Positions 16,001 through 24,138 of a DNA stretch of 51,998 nt are shown here, one piece after another. This stretch comes from Deltaproteobacteria bacterium (GTDB lineage: Bacteria > Desulfobacterota > Desulfuromonadia > Geobacterales > Pseudopelobacteraceae). The translations under genes were made by a program, and so were the position numbers. The notes below the pieces were generated by a model. The model saw only the letters and a program-made list of their open reading frames with translations, had not been told where the DNA came from and searched no databases. How positions within the stretch are numbered: the first letter of the stretch is position 1; each line of letters starts with the position of its first letter. Where the stretch lies: NCBI GenBank assembly GCA_016182975.1, contig JACPFJ010000032.1, positions 1-51,998 on the forward strand, read 5' to 3'.

Positions 16001-17585
16001 GCAGTTCAGCAACGTGAAGGCGGCCCAGGCCCGGTCGGACACCAATCGGGAGTACCTGAACAACCTGAAAGATACGTTCAAGAAGTATGTTTCCACCGAA
16101 CCCCAGAAGTTGGTCCGGCAGGATAACTTCAACATCAAGACCTCCATCCTTGAGTTCTTCGAGTTCATCAGCAACTACACCATCCAGCTGAACAAGTATT
16201 TCCGCGGCTACAAGGAAATCATCTCCTACTCGAATCGCCACTTCTACAAGGGCACCCTGCAGGTGATGAAGATACGCGGCAAGGTCATTGATGATGTCCT
16301 GAAGTTCGAGTTCCTCGACCATGACGGGAAAATCGAGCCGGTCCCCAAGTCGAACAGCCTGGAGGTGGAGTTCATCGTCTCCGAGCTGAAGCGGCTGAAA
16401 GAGACCGGCGGCAAGAGCTCCGTCGGTATCATCACGCCCCACACCAACCAGCAGAAGCTGATTCTCGAGGCGGTAAGCAAGCTTCCGGACCGGGATTTCT
16501 ACTTCGAGGAGCTGCGGCTGAAAATCATGACCTTCGACACCTGTCAGGGCGAGGAGCGAGACATCATCTACTACTCCATGGTCGCGACCGCGAACAATGA
16601 CCGGCTGTGGGGCGTGTTCATCAAGGACCTGGACGCCATCGACATCGAGGAGGATGGCAAGATTAAGGCGCAGAGGCTCAATGTCGGTTTCAGCCGCGCC
16701 AAGGAACGGATGCACTTCCTGGTTAGCAAGCCCCTGGATGGCTTTACGGGGTCGATTGGCGATGCCCTCCGACACTACTGGAGAGAATTGGAAGCGGCCA
16801 GACAGGAGCCCTTACCCGATTCCGTGGACCCGAATTCACCCATGGAAAAGGATGTCCTGCAATGGATAACCCAAACCGGTTTCTGGCTGAAGAATAAGGG
16901 GCTCGGCCGGGTGTCGCTGGTTCCGCAGTTCAACATCGGCGAATACCTCCGCCAGCTTGACCCGACCAGGGCCTACCAGCACCCGAAGTACAAGGTCGAC
17001 TTCCTGCTGGTCTATCGGAATGAGAAAGGCCGGGAACACAAGATTGTTATCGAATACGACGGCTTCAAGGAACACTTTACCAACCACGGCGAGGTGAATG
17101 AGTTCAACTACAGCCAGTATTACTCTCCCGAGGACGTGTACCGCCAGAAGACCCTGGAGAGCTACGGGTACAAGTTCATCCGGATAAACAAGTTCAACAG
17201 CGGCAAGAACCCCATCGAGACGCTGGACAAGCGGCTGGCGGTTGCCACCGCTGACAAGAACGGCGACGTGGATGTGCTCAAGTCGATACACGACACCATC
17301 GACAACATCCAGAACAACGGCGCCAAGGAATGTCCCAAGTGCAAGGTAATTCGGGAGGCTGACGAGTTCAAGGACCCGGCCTGTTCGACCGGCTATGGCC
17401 GGATATGCGTCTACTGTAAGAAGCTCAAGACTGCCGGCTCCACAGCAGCCGATAATGTTGCTTCCGGTGGCCGCATCATGTGCCCCAAGTGCAAATCGGT
17501 AATGGTGCTGCGCCATGGCCGGCGAGGCAAGTTCTATGGGTGCTCAAGATATCCCATCTGCAACTCCATAGTCCCATATCGGTAA
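13044..17585 (+). CDS. SF1 helicase with PD-(D/E)XK-like nuclease and zinc ribbons
   Basis: The protein has 1,513 residues. ATG 13044 has AAAGGA 8 bases upstream; TTG 13041 is an alternative. Residues 1-450 are a mostly helical region I cannot assign. Helicase motifs follow: Walker A TVEGPPGTGKSHT (about 465), Walker B LVIIDEASQ (about 953), FDTCQGEERDIIYYSM (about 1165) and LNVGFSRAKERMHFLVS (about 1211). The C-terminal part has KVDFLLVYRNEKG and IVIEYDGF (about 1315-1335), the D...ExD arrangement of Vsr/MTES-type nucleases. A four-cysteine knot (about 1428-1455) and a topoisomerase-like zinc ribbon (MCPKCKSVMVLR, FYGCSRYPIC) close it. Single-gene phage defences with a helicase and Vsr-like nuclease (such as Hhe) are known, and this resembles them. 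It may translocate on and cut invading DNA. Confidence 0.85.
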   Translation: MENSGLLYLKEVAKYFMDFLETDFHKRKNPRRTIKLRSDDNLLVGIRLDKYPKFNDAIWKSIRDSFGSNALKSIAKGAYRSSISANLLDLIKYQMKNVTTDQTEKLADQIANIVENYALSYKDEFDKALTTSLEEAAKAFQAVLVNPFIGSIAKSLESAGIGDENSIYLMEEELTDILVKGIENKVSEVTKQLIADESQLEAMDEMRSVLEVEEIKATLLSFFENYQVTDLFNEIFEIARNKNILETQELYLYFCDITFNSVKYPIFYIPVNLERQGDAFAVEFDSHVYINKKALEFIVQEYRNKTGKIGDLKTVKERIVFLADHNGGFKNFLGEILTEIVGFFELDTNINLADSSAQTAKSMHVRISNACYISLFDKSDEAVVNDYEEILRLLNEEDSELAKAFQKIIEDFIHNDPKAFISDVEGEWDGLDTGDKLVFEAPIPLNEEQRQILIATKRPGCNYITVEGPPGTGKSHTITAIVCDCVLNDKPVLVLSDKKEALDVVEDKISDALNKVRHDRNFQNPILRLGKTGSTYAQILAPAVINSVKTHYRAVRNDSAKLDDGIAKAVKSLKEDVETEILISQEIDFSDISRCYALEKQYAGQDLPIALEEFLANPDSFVELEEFRQIFGRLNEMFCSGDASDKCRALSLLKVPAAECHNTDTLRKLIRLSGDTMVVATKIRDRFADLHALSSCEKLTDASFTTLHEFTQAYTSLKSGLFGFLFKGGKVRALNERFKTELPLVNIDLPHKHLDQLQHISSIFNYAKANQPESTGVVYDFILVISSILKQESAAEELSAFVGIDEDLKYLTDNLKKYPNTLKLLGIDMAQLAGCSSNKLVAMGDEEFKQLVHYITLRQKLDKAFSTLPDTDYETAKSTIEKLVTVQMTYQMDKRVIDFAENNKATAMTLRKIIQKKQKFPRDEFSKLREAFPCILAGIRDYAEYIPLQPEIFDLVIIDEASQVSIAQAFPALLRAKKVLILGDKKQFSNVKAAQARSDTNREYLNNLKDTFKKYVSTEPQKLVRQDNFNIKTSILEFFEFISNYTIQLNKYFRGYKEIISYSNRHFYKGTLQVMKIRGKVIDDVLKFEFLDHDGKIEPVPKSNSLEVEFIVSELKRLKETGGKSSVGIITPHTNQQKLILEAVSKLPDRDFYFEELRLKIMTFDTCQGEERDIIYYSMVATANNDRLWGVFIKDLDAIDIEEDGKIKAQRLNVGFSRAKERMHFLVSKPLDGFTGSIGDALRHYWRELEAARQEPLPDSVDPNSPMEKDVLQWITQTGFWLKNKGLGRVSLVPQFNIGEYLRQLDPTRAYQHPKYKVDFLLVYRNEKGREHKIVIEYDGFKEHFTNHGEVNEFNYSQYYSPEDVYRQKTLESYGYKFIRINKFNSGKNPIETLDKRLAVATADKNGDVDVLKSIHDTIDNIQNNGAKECPKCKVIREADEFKDPACSTGYGRICVYCKKLKTAGSTAADNVASGGRIMCPKCKSVMVLRHGRRGKFYGCSRYPICNSIVPYR

Positions 17586-17607
17586 AGCGTAACTACAAGG
17601 GAATGAC

Positions 17608-18153
17608 ATGTCGTTAAAGGTCCCGTGCAAATATTGCGGCAAGGAAATCAGCCTTCGCAAGATGCCGAACGGGCAGTTTGTGCCCTTCGACAAGGGGACT
17701 AATGCTCAACATCATTGCCAGGACCAGCCGGCGAAGACTACGGACAAGAGTGGCGGCACTGCCAAGACCCAGCCTCACGTGGATGCTGGTGCCAGTGTCG
17801 GTGACATGGTATTCCGGGTCGTATCGGAGTCCCCTGGGCTGAAGGCAAAGAACATTGCCTCGACCATATCGAGAAAGTATGGCGTCAACGTCGACCGGTC
17901 GGAAGTAAACCGCTGGCTCTATTACGACCTGAAGGGGAAGGTGTACCAAGACGGGTCGTACCAGTGGTTCCCGGGGAGTGCACCGTCACGGGTGGGGACT
18001 GCAGGGCAAGGACAGTCGCCGGGAATCCCACCGGAGTCGAGAACCCCGCCGACAGGGAGTGCAGGGAGTGGTGTTCAGCAGAGTACGAACAAGCTCTTGT
18101 GGGCGATAATCGTGCTGCTGGTTATCCTGGTGCTGATTCTGATGAGAAAGTGA
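17608..18153 (+). CDS. Tail-anchored zinc-finger / winged-helix protein
   Basis: The protein has 181 residues, with AAGGGA before the ATG. The N-terminus has CKYCGKEIS and a later HHC, a possible zinc site. Residues about 70-120 form a winged-helix-like unit (VGDMVFRVVSESPGLKAKNI, ASTISRKYGVNVDRSEVNRW and LYYDLKGKVYQDGSYQWFP). Modules like this sit beside or inside many defence helicases. A Pro/Gly/Ser-rich linker leads to one C-terminal membrane helix (LLWAIIVLLVILVLILMRK), so it should be anchored in the membrane with its DNA-binding part in the cytoplasm. It lies 22 bases after the helicase. I infer that it tethers or regulates the helicase at the membrane. Confidence 0.7.
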   Translation: MSLKVPCKYCGKEISLRKMPNGQFVPFDKGTNAQHHCQDQPAKTTDKSGGTAKTQPHVDAGASVGDMVFRVVSESPGLKAKNIASTISRKYGVNVDRSEVNRWLYYDLKGKVYQDGSYQWFPGSAPSRVGTAGQGQSPGIPPESRTPPTGSAGSGVQQSTNKLLWAIIVLLVILVLILMRK

Positions 18154-18177
18154 CCCAAGTATTACGCTCAGCAGGCC

Positions 18178-19554
18178 ATGAAAGCCTTTGACCTGAGAGG
18201 GATTATGATATTTCTTCACACCCTTATCGAAAAATACGTTGGAAAGCCCTTTGAGATAGATTGCTTCGACATGGAAATCCATGGGAAGGATAACCATCAA
18301 CCGCCGCTTTTTAAAGGACCCGGAGTTATTAAGGGGAAAGCAGCAGGAGCTTTGTCCTTCAAGTTACACAATCAGCTCCCCATGACAACGGAGCTATTCC
18401 AGTATATAAAGAAGGTCAAAGAAGGAAGCGACCAGCAATCTGTTGCGGCTACACTTACTGCAAAAGACTATGATGGAATCACATGGCATGGGGGGTGGTT
18501 AATTCCTGATGTCGACCAGTTCATGGCATCCCAGAAGCTTGTTGTTTATGGGGAGCTTGAGGGACTCTCAACAAGGGTTGCCAAGTTAGAGGGTGACAGC
18601 AAGAAGCACCAGACAGAGCTTATCTTTGCTGGAACACTTAATATTCCTTTCAGTGGTTGTGTGCATGAGAAACGTTTTCACGGGGAAGAAGTAATTTCGA
18701 CTTCCTCCTGGCACGACCACCACAAGTTAAAATATAGGGAGTCGGAAATATTCTTCCAGGAATCTCAAGACAGGACTCAAACCAGTGTGTCTGCCTCGCA
18801 CTTCGAGGGATTTGCTTCTCCCTATGTTGATGGCTGGCTATCTGAATCGTTGTCATTTGTTTCAGCTTCTTTTGTTGCACCACGAATGACAATCAGGCAT
18901 CTGGCCGATGATGCCCTTGTGTTTATCAGGAATACACCAGAAGATAGCTCATCAAGGATGCCTCGGCCTTTTTCTCGTGAACATATAGACTGCATTTGGG
19001 AGTTATTTCTCCACTACTTGGCAAAGTGCCATGAAACTCAATCATTTGAACCGATGCCGCTTTCATGCGGTTTTTCGGAGCAATTAATAGCCAGCACTGC
19101 AACTGTGCAAGGCTTCCTAATATCATTGGCAACGTTCATTGAAAACTGTGTGAAAGACATTTGTCAGGATAGCTGCAAGCCAAGTGAAGAGTATGCTGGT
19201 CATGTTAAGGCATGCATGGAACATGTAAAAAAATGGGATGGCAATGAAGAGGTACGAGCAAGAGCTGAAGGTCTTATCGCCATGCTTAACAATCCCCATA
19301 TCAAGAAATTAATGGATGAGTTGATTGACAAGGGTGTAATCACCAAAGAACAGAAAGATGCCTGGAATAAGGTCAGGCATCGTTTGGCGCATGGCAGTTT
19401 GCTTGATTTTTCAAGAATCGAAGAGTTCTGGGATTACCGGAACCGCCTCATCTCCATGATGTATCGTCTCATCTTCAGGAAGATTGGCTTCAGCGGGAAG
19501 GCCCCGGATTATGACGGAGCGGGTATCTCTTATGTGGATTTTGCATGGAAGTAA
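18178..19554 (+). CDS. HEPN-like domain protein (ApeA-like candidate)
   Basis: The protein has up to 458 residues. The ATG at 18178 has only a weak ribosome binding site. The ATG at 18205 (MIFLHTLIEK) has GAGAGGG 3-5 bases upstream and may be the true start. The N-terminal about 280 residues look beta-rich and unassigned. The C-terminal part is helical and ends with WNKVRHRLAHGSLLDF, an Rx4H pattern as in HEPN ribonucleases, followed by YRNRLISMMYRLIF. The two-part build resembles ApeA, a HEPN antiphage protein. The gene is clearly richer in A+T than the helicase before it, so it was probably acquired separately. Confidence 0.6.
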   Translation: MKAFDLRGIMIFLHTLIEKYVGKPFEIDCFDMEIHGKDNHQPPLFKGPGVIKGKAAGALSFKLHNQLPMTTELFQYIKKVKEGSDQQSVAATLTAKDYDGITWHGGWLIPDVDQFMASQKLVVYGELEGLSTRVAKLEGDSKKHQTELIFAGTLNIPFSGCVHEKRFHGEEVISTSSWHDHHKLKYRESEIFFQESQDRTQTSVSASHFEGFASPYVDGWLSESLSFVSASFVAPRMTIRHLADDALVFIRNTPEDSSSRMPRPFSREHIDCIWELFLHYLAKCHETQSFEPMPLSCGFSEQLIASTATVQGFLISLATFIENCVKDICQDSCKPSEEYAGHVKACMEHVKKWDGNEEVRARAEGLIAMLNNPHIKKLMDELIDKGVITKEQKDAWNKVRHRLAHGSLLDFSRIEEFWDYRNRLISMMYRLIFRKIGFSGKAPDYDGAGISYVDFAWK

Positions 19555-19632
19555 GCTTGCGACTTATTATGTCACATATACGTGCTATGAGTTAGAATGA
19601 TTACAATTTTAGCTCGATAGCGAGGAGGGAAG

Positions 19633-20559
19633 ATGAAAACGTGTGACGTTTGGGTGTTTCATGTTGGGAGGGGCGTAGCCGGGGCAATCCGTACTCCGGC
19701 AGGTAAGTGGATAATTGTCGACCTCGGAGCGAGTAGCGACTTCTGCCCGGTGGAGGATTTCCTCCTGAATAACCTGCCGATTGAGAAGGAAGGCGAGCGC
19801 AGAAACCTTGAGCAGCTCATCATCAGTCATCCACACAATGACCATATGACGGCTCTGAAAAGGTTCGATGAGAACTACACCCCCGGTTTTCTGACGGTAC
19901 CGAATGACAATGATGGCCAGAACGACAAGAAGAAGGTGAACTGGGAACGGATTCAGAACCCGGATGACGAGCTTACCAACTATCTCCGCGAAAAGGTTCT
20001 GCTCGGGCGGCAACCGCCACTGGTAGCGGTAAAAGACAACACGGAAGGATTCCATTTCGAGATTTACTATCTTGACCCGCATGTGTGCGAAAACGACGAA
20101 GACCTTTCGACCTCCAACTATGCAAACAACATCAGCATCGTTGCCAGGGTCTACTATAAAGGGAGTGTCGTTCTATTCGCCGGCGACATGATGAAAGACG
20201 GGATGAAAAAGCTTATCGACACCACCGGCCTGGGTAAACGGCTGGAGGATTCCGGAGTCCACTTCCTTGTAGCGCCCCATCATGGTCTGCGGTCTTCATT
20301 TTCTGTCGACCTCTTCGACAAGATGAAAGGCGGCAAATCGGCGCTCAACATCATCTCCGAGAAGGAGACCATAGCAGATTCAAACGAAATCGTAGATGAG
20401 CGCTATGGCAAAGAAGATTACGCCAGCGGGCATAAGGTCCAAATCGACGGGGAAAGCGTTTCCAAGAGAAAAATCAGGACGTCGGTCGTCGGCCACATCC
20501 GTATGCGGCTTTTCGAAAATGGGAATCGACTTGTGACCACCGGTGATGTGGTCCTTTAG
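19633..20559 (+). CDS. Metallo-beta-lactamase-fold hydrolase 1 (ComEC-like)
   Basis: The protein has 308 residues, with GGAGGGAAG before the ATG. It has the MBL fold in the ComEC-like variety: VWVFHVGRGVAGAIRTP opening, IIVDLGA, the metal motif SHPHNDHMTAL (HxHxDH), VVLFAGDMMKDG and APHHGLRSSF. These ligands bind two metal ions. Relatives hydrolyse nucleic acids or nucleotides, but the substrate here is unknown. No signal peptide is visible, so it should be cytoplasmic. It is the first gene of a three-gene operon with a second MBL protein 30 bases later and a membrane protein. Confidence 0.8.
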   Translation: MKTCDVWVFHVGRGVAGAIRTPAGKWIIVDLGASSDFCPVEDFLLNNLPIEKEGERRNLEQLIISHPHNDHMTALKRFDENYTPGFLTVPNDNDGQNDKKKVNWERIQNPDDELTNYLREKVLLGRQPPLVAVKDNTEGFHFEIYYLDPHVCENDEDLSTSNYANNISIVARVYYKGSVVLFAGDMMKDGMKKLIDTTGLGKRLEDSGVHFLVAPHHGLRSSFSVDLFDKMKGGKSALNIISEKETIADSNEIVDERYGKEDYASGHKVQIDGESVSKRKIRTSVVGHIRMRLFENGNRLVTTGDVVL

Positions 20560-20589
20560 CTATCGATCATGCAGTATTAAGGAGACAGC

Positions 20590-21444
20590 ATGCTGAAATC
20601 CATATTCTGGGATGTGCAACACGGGCTTGCTGCGACTATCGTCACGCCGAACAACAGGCACATCCAGATTGACCTGGGAACTGGCTCATACGGCAGCAAT
20701 AACACGCTGTTCAGTCCATTGCGCCACCTGAAATACAACTGGGGGATAACACAGCTTGATTGCATCATCTTCACGCATCCGCATACCGACCATATTGACG
20801 ATATTTTCAATTTCGGTGAGGTAGCTCCGCCGACAATTTACAGGCCAAATCATCTTACGGACGAAGAAGTCCGTAATGGTAACCCGCCTGGCGACCGGGC
20901 AAAAATCGACAGGTATCTGGATGTCAGCCGGAATTACAATAACCCTCTTGCTGCCGGCAATGACCTGGAAACTCCGAATAACTGGGGTGGAGCAGACGTC
21001 AGGACGTTTGCTCCGTACACCTGTGCGCGGTCAAACCTGAACAATCACAGCATCGTGACTGTCCTCTCTTATGCAGGCATGAAGATACTTATTCCGGGTG
21101 ACAACGAGCCGCCATCCTGGAACGAGCTCCTCGCCCGGCCGGATTTCGTGAGAGCCATCATGGGCACGGATATCCTTGTAGCTCCACACCATGGAAGGGA
21201 CTCGGGATACTCCGCAGAGTTGTTTCAGCATATCACGCCGAAGCTGGTCATTGTTTCCGACGGGCAGGTGTGCGATACGACCGCAGTCAACCGATATTCG
21301 CAACAAGCGACAGGATGGTTGGTTCATAAGAGAAGTGGCGGCACCGCTCAAAGGAAATGCCTTACGACTCGGAACGACGGCATGATTCTAGTGGAGTTCT
21401 GGCTCGACAATACGACCCCGAATATCGGGGTCACAATCGATTGA
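20590..21444 (+). CDS. Metallo-beta-lactamase-fold hydrolase 2 (ComEC-like)
   Basis: The protein has 284 residues, with AAGGAGACAGC before the ATG. It is related in plan to the preceding gene but not a close copy: MLKSIFWDVQHGLAATIVTP, IQIDLGTG, the metal motif FTHPHTDHIDDI, ILIPGDNEPPSW and LVAPHHGRDSGYS. It has a C-terminal extension with IVSDGQVCDTTAVNRYSQ. The tandem pair suggests a heterodimer or two enzymes acting on related substrates. The next gene, a membrane protein, starts 21 bases later. Confidence 0.8.
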   Translation: MLKSIFWDVQHGLAATIVTPNNRHIQIDLGTGSYGSNNTLFSPLRHLKYNWGITQLDCIIFTHPHTDHIDDIFNFGEVAPPTIYRPNHLTDEEVRNGNPPGDRAKIDRYLDVSRNYNNPLAAGNDLETPNNWGGADVRTFAPYTCARSNLNNHSIVTVLSYAGMKILIPGDNEPPSWNELLARPDFVRAIMGTDILVAPHHGRDSGYSAELFQHITPKLVIVSDGQVCDTTAVNRYSQQATGWLVHKRSGGTAQRKCLTTRNDGMILVEFWLDNTTPNIGVTID

Positions 21445-21465
21445 TGGCTGTTTGCGGGAGTTTTT

Positions 21466-22146
21466 ATGAAGGAATTACGGGCGACCTTTTACGAACTGCG
21501 GAGTTACTTTGTTCCTGGCAGCATGGTGCTTTGGGCGGTTCTTGAGCTAATGGTTTTGACCGGCTATGAGCCGTCGACCGGAGCTCTGAGCAGTCTTTCT
21601 CAGTCTGTCAGGGGAGTGCTCTTTATTGTCATCGCTTATGTAATCGGCCATGGGCTCCACGTAGTTGCTAACTACACCATCGACAAAATGTCTTTCAGTT
21701 CTTACCCACCAAAGGATTATTTCGACGCGAAGTTCGAGCAGGATTTTTCTCCAGAGGCGATAGCATCACTGTTTAAAGCCACGGCGGCTATACTCGGAAT
21801 CCAAAACCCTGACGCTGCCAATGCCAAGGAAACTATTAAGAAGGCGTACTGGGTCTGCTTACAGTACGTAATGAACCTCCAGAACGTTGAGACGGAGAAT
21901 TTTCTTGGTCTTACTGGCTTCTATCGCGGGATAACTGCTGCAATGGCGGTTATTTCCGGGATGTATCTTCTATCGTCTGTCTACTACAGCAAGGGCGTGT
22001 TGGGAATTATCGGACTATGTTCGTTCTTGGCTGGTTTGATGTTCCTGACCAGAGTGCGCCGATTCGGCTATTATCTGGTCAGGACGGTTTATTTCAACTT
22101 CCTACACTTGTACAATCAGAAAAATTCGGGAACCACGTCGTCTTGA
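21466..22146 (+). CDS. Membrane protein of twin-MBL operon
   Basis: The protein has 226 residues, with GGGAG 5 bases before the ATG. Predicted membrane helices are at about 15-32 (FVPGSMVLWAVLELMVL), 48-70 (VRGVLFIVIAYVIGHGLHVV) and a pair at about 160-200 (GITAAMAVISGMYLLSS, GVLGIIGLCSFLAGLMFL). Between them is a cytoplasmic loop of about 85 residues. I do not recognise the family. Gene order suggests it is the membrane partner or effector of the two MBL proteins. No toxin motif is evident. Confidence 0.65.
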   Translation: MKELRATFYELRSYFVPGSMVLWAVLELMVLTGYEPSTGALSSLSQSVRGVLFIVIAYVIGHGLHVVANYTIDKMSFSSYPPKDYFDAKFEQDFSPEAIASLFKATAAILGIQNPDAANAKETIKKAYWVCLQYVMNLQNVETENFLGLTGFYRGITAAMAVISGMYLLSSVYYSKGVLGIIGLCSFLAGLMFLTRVRRFGYYLVRTVYFNFLHLYNQKNSGTTSS

Positions 22147-22670
22147 AAAAGGGGTGGCCCTCCTAGTATTCGGCGCCATGGGGGGCCAATTATTTGGAGC
22201 CATAGGTCTCCATAAAAAGCGGACATTTTGATGGCTGCCCCTCCAAGTTCCTTCCCTTGCAAAAGGAAAAGCCTCCTTTAAGGGAGGCTTTTGGTGACAT
22301 CATAGGCTAACCGAGAAATTCCCGATTTCCTTGTTCTTCTCGTACTGCCAGGGCTTGCGCCGCTTTAGATTGCCTGACGGTCAGCCTGAGCTGCCGTGGC
22401 CGATGGTCATTGACCACCGCGAGAAGTCACCTTCCCGATTCGCCCCATGAATTTACAGCGTGGGACTGTTCGCCGCTGCTACCCTTTGCAACATGTGCCG
22501 GTCTGGATAGAACCTCAGCAGATTTACCATCAAGGTCGGCTCTGTGGGCCAGTCCGTGTGTCGAAACGACAAAGCGTCACGGTACGCTGCATATGCGCTG
22601 AATATTACCTTTCGAGACCTCCAACGTCAATCATTTTCATTCTTTAGACGCTTGATTTGTCGCTGTAATT
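22147..22670. other. Gene-free stretch with terminators
   Basis: I see no supported gene here. A hairpin made from GGCCCTCC and GGGGGGCC lies at about 22155-22187, and a strong terminator at 22267-22292. The remaining 370 bases show no coding pattern I can support. The stretch separates the rightward cargo from the leftward replication and integration genes. Confidence 0.55.
22267..22292. terminator. Bidirectional terminator
   Basis: AAAAGCCTCC (22267-22276) pairs perfectly with GGAGGCTTTT (22283-22292) around a 6-base loop, with A and T runs on the two sides. It can end both the rightward MBL operon and the leftward recombinase operon. The first 14 bases from 22266 also occur at 9773-9786. 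Confidence 0.7.
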
Positions 22671-23240
22671 TCACGATTGCTTTTTGGACTTGTCCAGCTC
22701 CTGCTCGGTATTTTCTCCTTTACGGAGTTTTTCTTCACAGATTCGTATCTGCTCATCAGCGGTTGCTCGAGCGGCTCGGCATTCATCAATCTCCTTCCGC
22801 AGGGTATTTTGCATATACAACGTATCCTTCTCCAGACTCGCAGCCCGTAACAGCTTACCCTCGGCCTCCCCGTCCCGTATAACGGCCTTGGTCATTATCT
22901 TGTTAGCTCTATCGATAGCCTGTTTGGAAGCCACGTCGATCGCGAATTTCCGTCGTGCAAGTTCACCAACGACATATCCGATCCCAAATCCCAAGACAGT
23001 GCCGACCACCACATAGGGCCAGGCAGCCGGAACACTAGGCCAATCGAACTTTATGTCCTTTACGACGCGATGCCCGATTGTCTTGTTATTTTCCTCCCCC
23101 AGGAGAAGGTAGCCGGTCTTCGGAATGGGAGTTCCTTTCTCATTGAACCGAACAATGGCCAGCTCAGGCAATACCCACCAGTTCAGCCAGCAAAATAGGA
23201 TAAAAAGCACTGCGGCGACCGTAATCCGGACTATTTTCAT
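22671..23240 (-). CDS. Membrane coiled-coil protein coupled to recombinase
   Basis: The protein has 189 residues. An N-terminal membrane helix lies at about 6-25 (VAAVLFILFCWLNWWVLPEL), a second at about 75-98 (WPYVVVGTVLGFGIGYVVGE), and a long coiled coil covers about 110-185 (KDTLYMQNTLRKEIDECRAA and onward). Its ATG overlaps the stop of the recombinase gene (ATGA), so the two proteins are made together. I do not know the family. It may be a structural or regulatory protein of the mobile element. Confidence 0.6.
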   Translation of the reverse strand: MKIVRITVAAVLFILFCWLNWWVLPELAIVRFNEKGTPIPKTGYLLLGEENNKTIGHRVVKDIKFDWPSVPAAWPYVVVGTVLGFGIGYVVGELARRKFAIDVASKQAIDRANKIMTKAVIRDGEAEGKLLRAASLEKDTLYMQNTLRKEIDECRAARATADEQIRICEEKLRKGENTEQELDKSKKQS

Positions 23241-24127
23241 CGCAGGTATGCCTCCGTAGTTTCCTTGTCGAAATGCCCCACCTCCTGGGCGACCGTTCCC
23301 TTTGCGTCATCGTAGTTCATGCCGCCGCGCTGTAACTCTTCCATCCGCTCCTGGGCGTAGCTATGGCGCAGACCATGCGCCCCGTTGGAAAAACCAAGCT
23401 CTCGCTGGCTCGCAGCTGAAAAGCTCTGGCTCCACGCCCGGCCGCCGCCGATGTCGTAATGCTGGGTGTAGTTCACTCCCCGGTCAGTTACCTGTCGCGG
23501 CTCCGCAAGCCTCGTCGCCTCCAGCTGCGCCGCCAGTTCCCTCGATAGCAGGATCTCCCGCACCAGGCCCCCTTTCCCCTCCACCGTGTAGCGCTCACCC
23601 TGCCGGCCGGCGAAGCGCTCCGCGCTCCACTCCCGATGAGTGGATGGCGGACGCTCGTTTACCGGTCGGATCGTCAAGAGCTCGTGCGCTCTTAGACCCG
23701 CATTGTGGGCGATCCGCGTAGCCAGGCTGTTCCGCTCCGACTGGGCGGAGGCGATTCGCTCCACCTGGGCGGCGGTGTAGCTCCGGGTGGAAAGGTGGGT
23801 CTCCCGCTCACTTTTCACGACTTCGAGCCTCACCCCCAGGTGCATCTGCATCGCCTGGCGGTCAAGATCGAGGGTCTTCTGTGAGACGGTTGCGGCCCGG
23901 TCGGCGAGATACTGTTGGGCGATCTCGACGGTCAGGCTGCGGAGATCGCCGAGCCGGTGTTCCTGCTGGTATTCGGCAACCCCCTTGAGGGCCTGCTCGT
24001 ATCCCCGCGCTGTACCGACACTGTGGATCCTGCCGTCGTCCCGGTGGTCATGTCTTCCCTTGCCCAAGGCAACTTTTTGGGATATGGCATGCTCTGACTG
24101 CGCCTTTGCGGATCGGAAGCTCGGCAT
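23237..24127 (-). CDS. Tyrosine recombinase (second integrase)
   Basis: The protein has 296 residues from ATG 24127, with AGAGGGA upstream. The first 40 codons of the longer frame are low-complexity and out of character. The catalytic residues of a tyrosine recombinase can be matched: Arg in HNAGLRAHELLTIRP, Lys in YTVEGKGGLVREILL, HGLRHSYAQERM (HxxR), EVGHFDKETTEAYL (His and Tyr). It is different in type from the P4-like integrase at 27743-28978. Related recombinases sit inside integrative elements next to primase genes. Its role may be resolution of multimers or a second integration specificity. Confidence 0.75.
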   Translation of the reverse strand: MPSFRSAKAQSEHAISQKVALGKGRHDHRDDGRIHSVGTARGYEQALKGVAEYQQEHRLGDLRSLTVEIAQQYLADRAATVSQKTLDLDRQAMQMHLGVRLEVVKSERETHLSTRSYTAAQVERIASAQSERNSLATRIAHNAGLRAHELLTIRPVNERPPSTHREWSAERFAGRQGERYTVEGKGGLVREILLSRELAAQLEATRLAEPRQVTDRGVNYTQHYDIGGGRAWSQSFSAASQRELGFSNGAHGLRHSYAQERMEELQRGGMNYDDAKGTVAQEVGHFDKETTEAYLR

Positions 24128-24138
24128 GGTTGTCCCTC

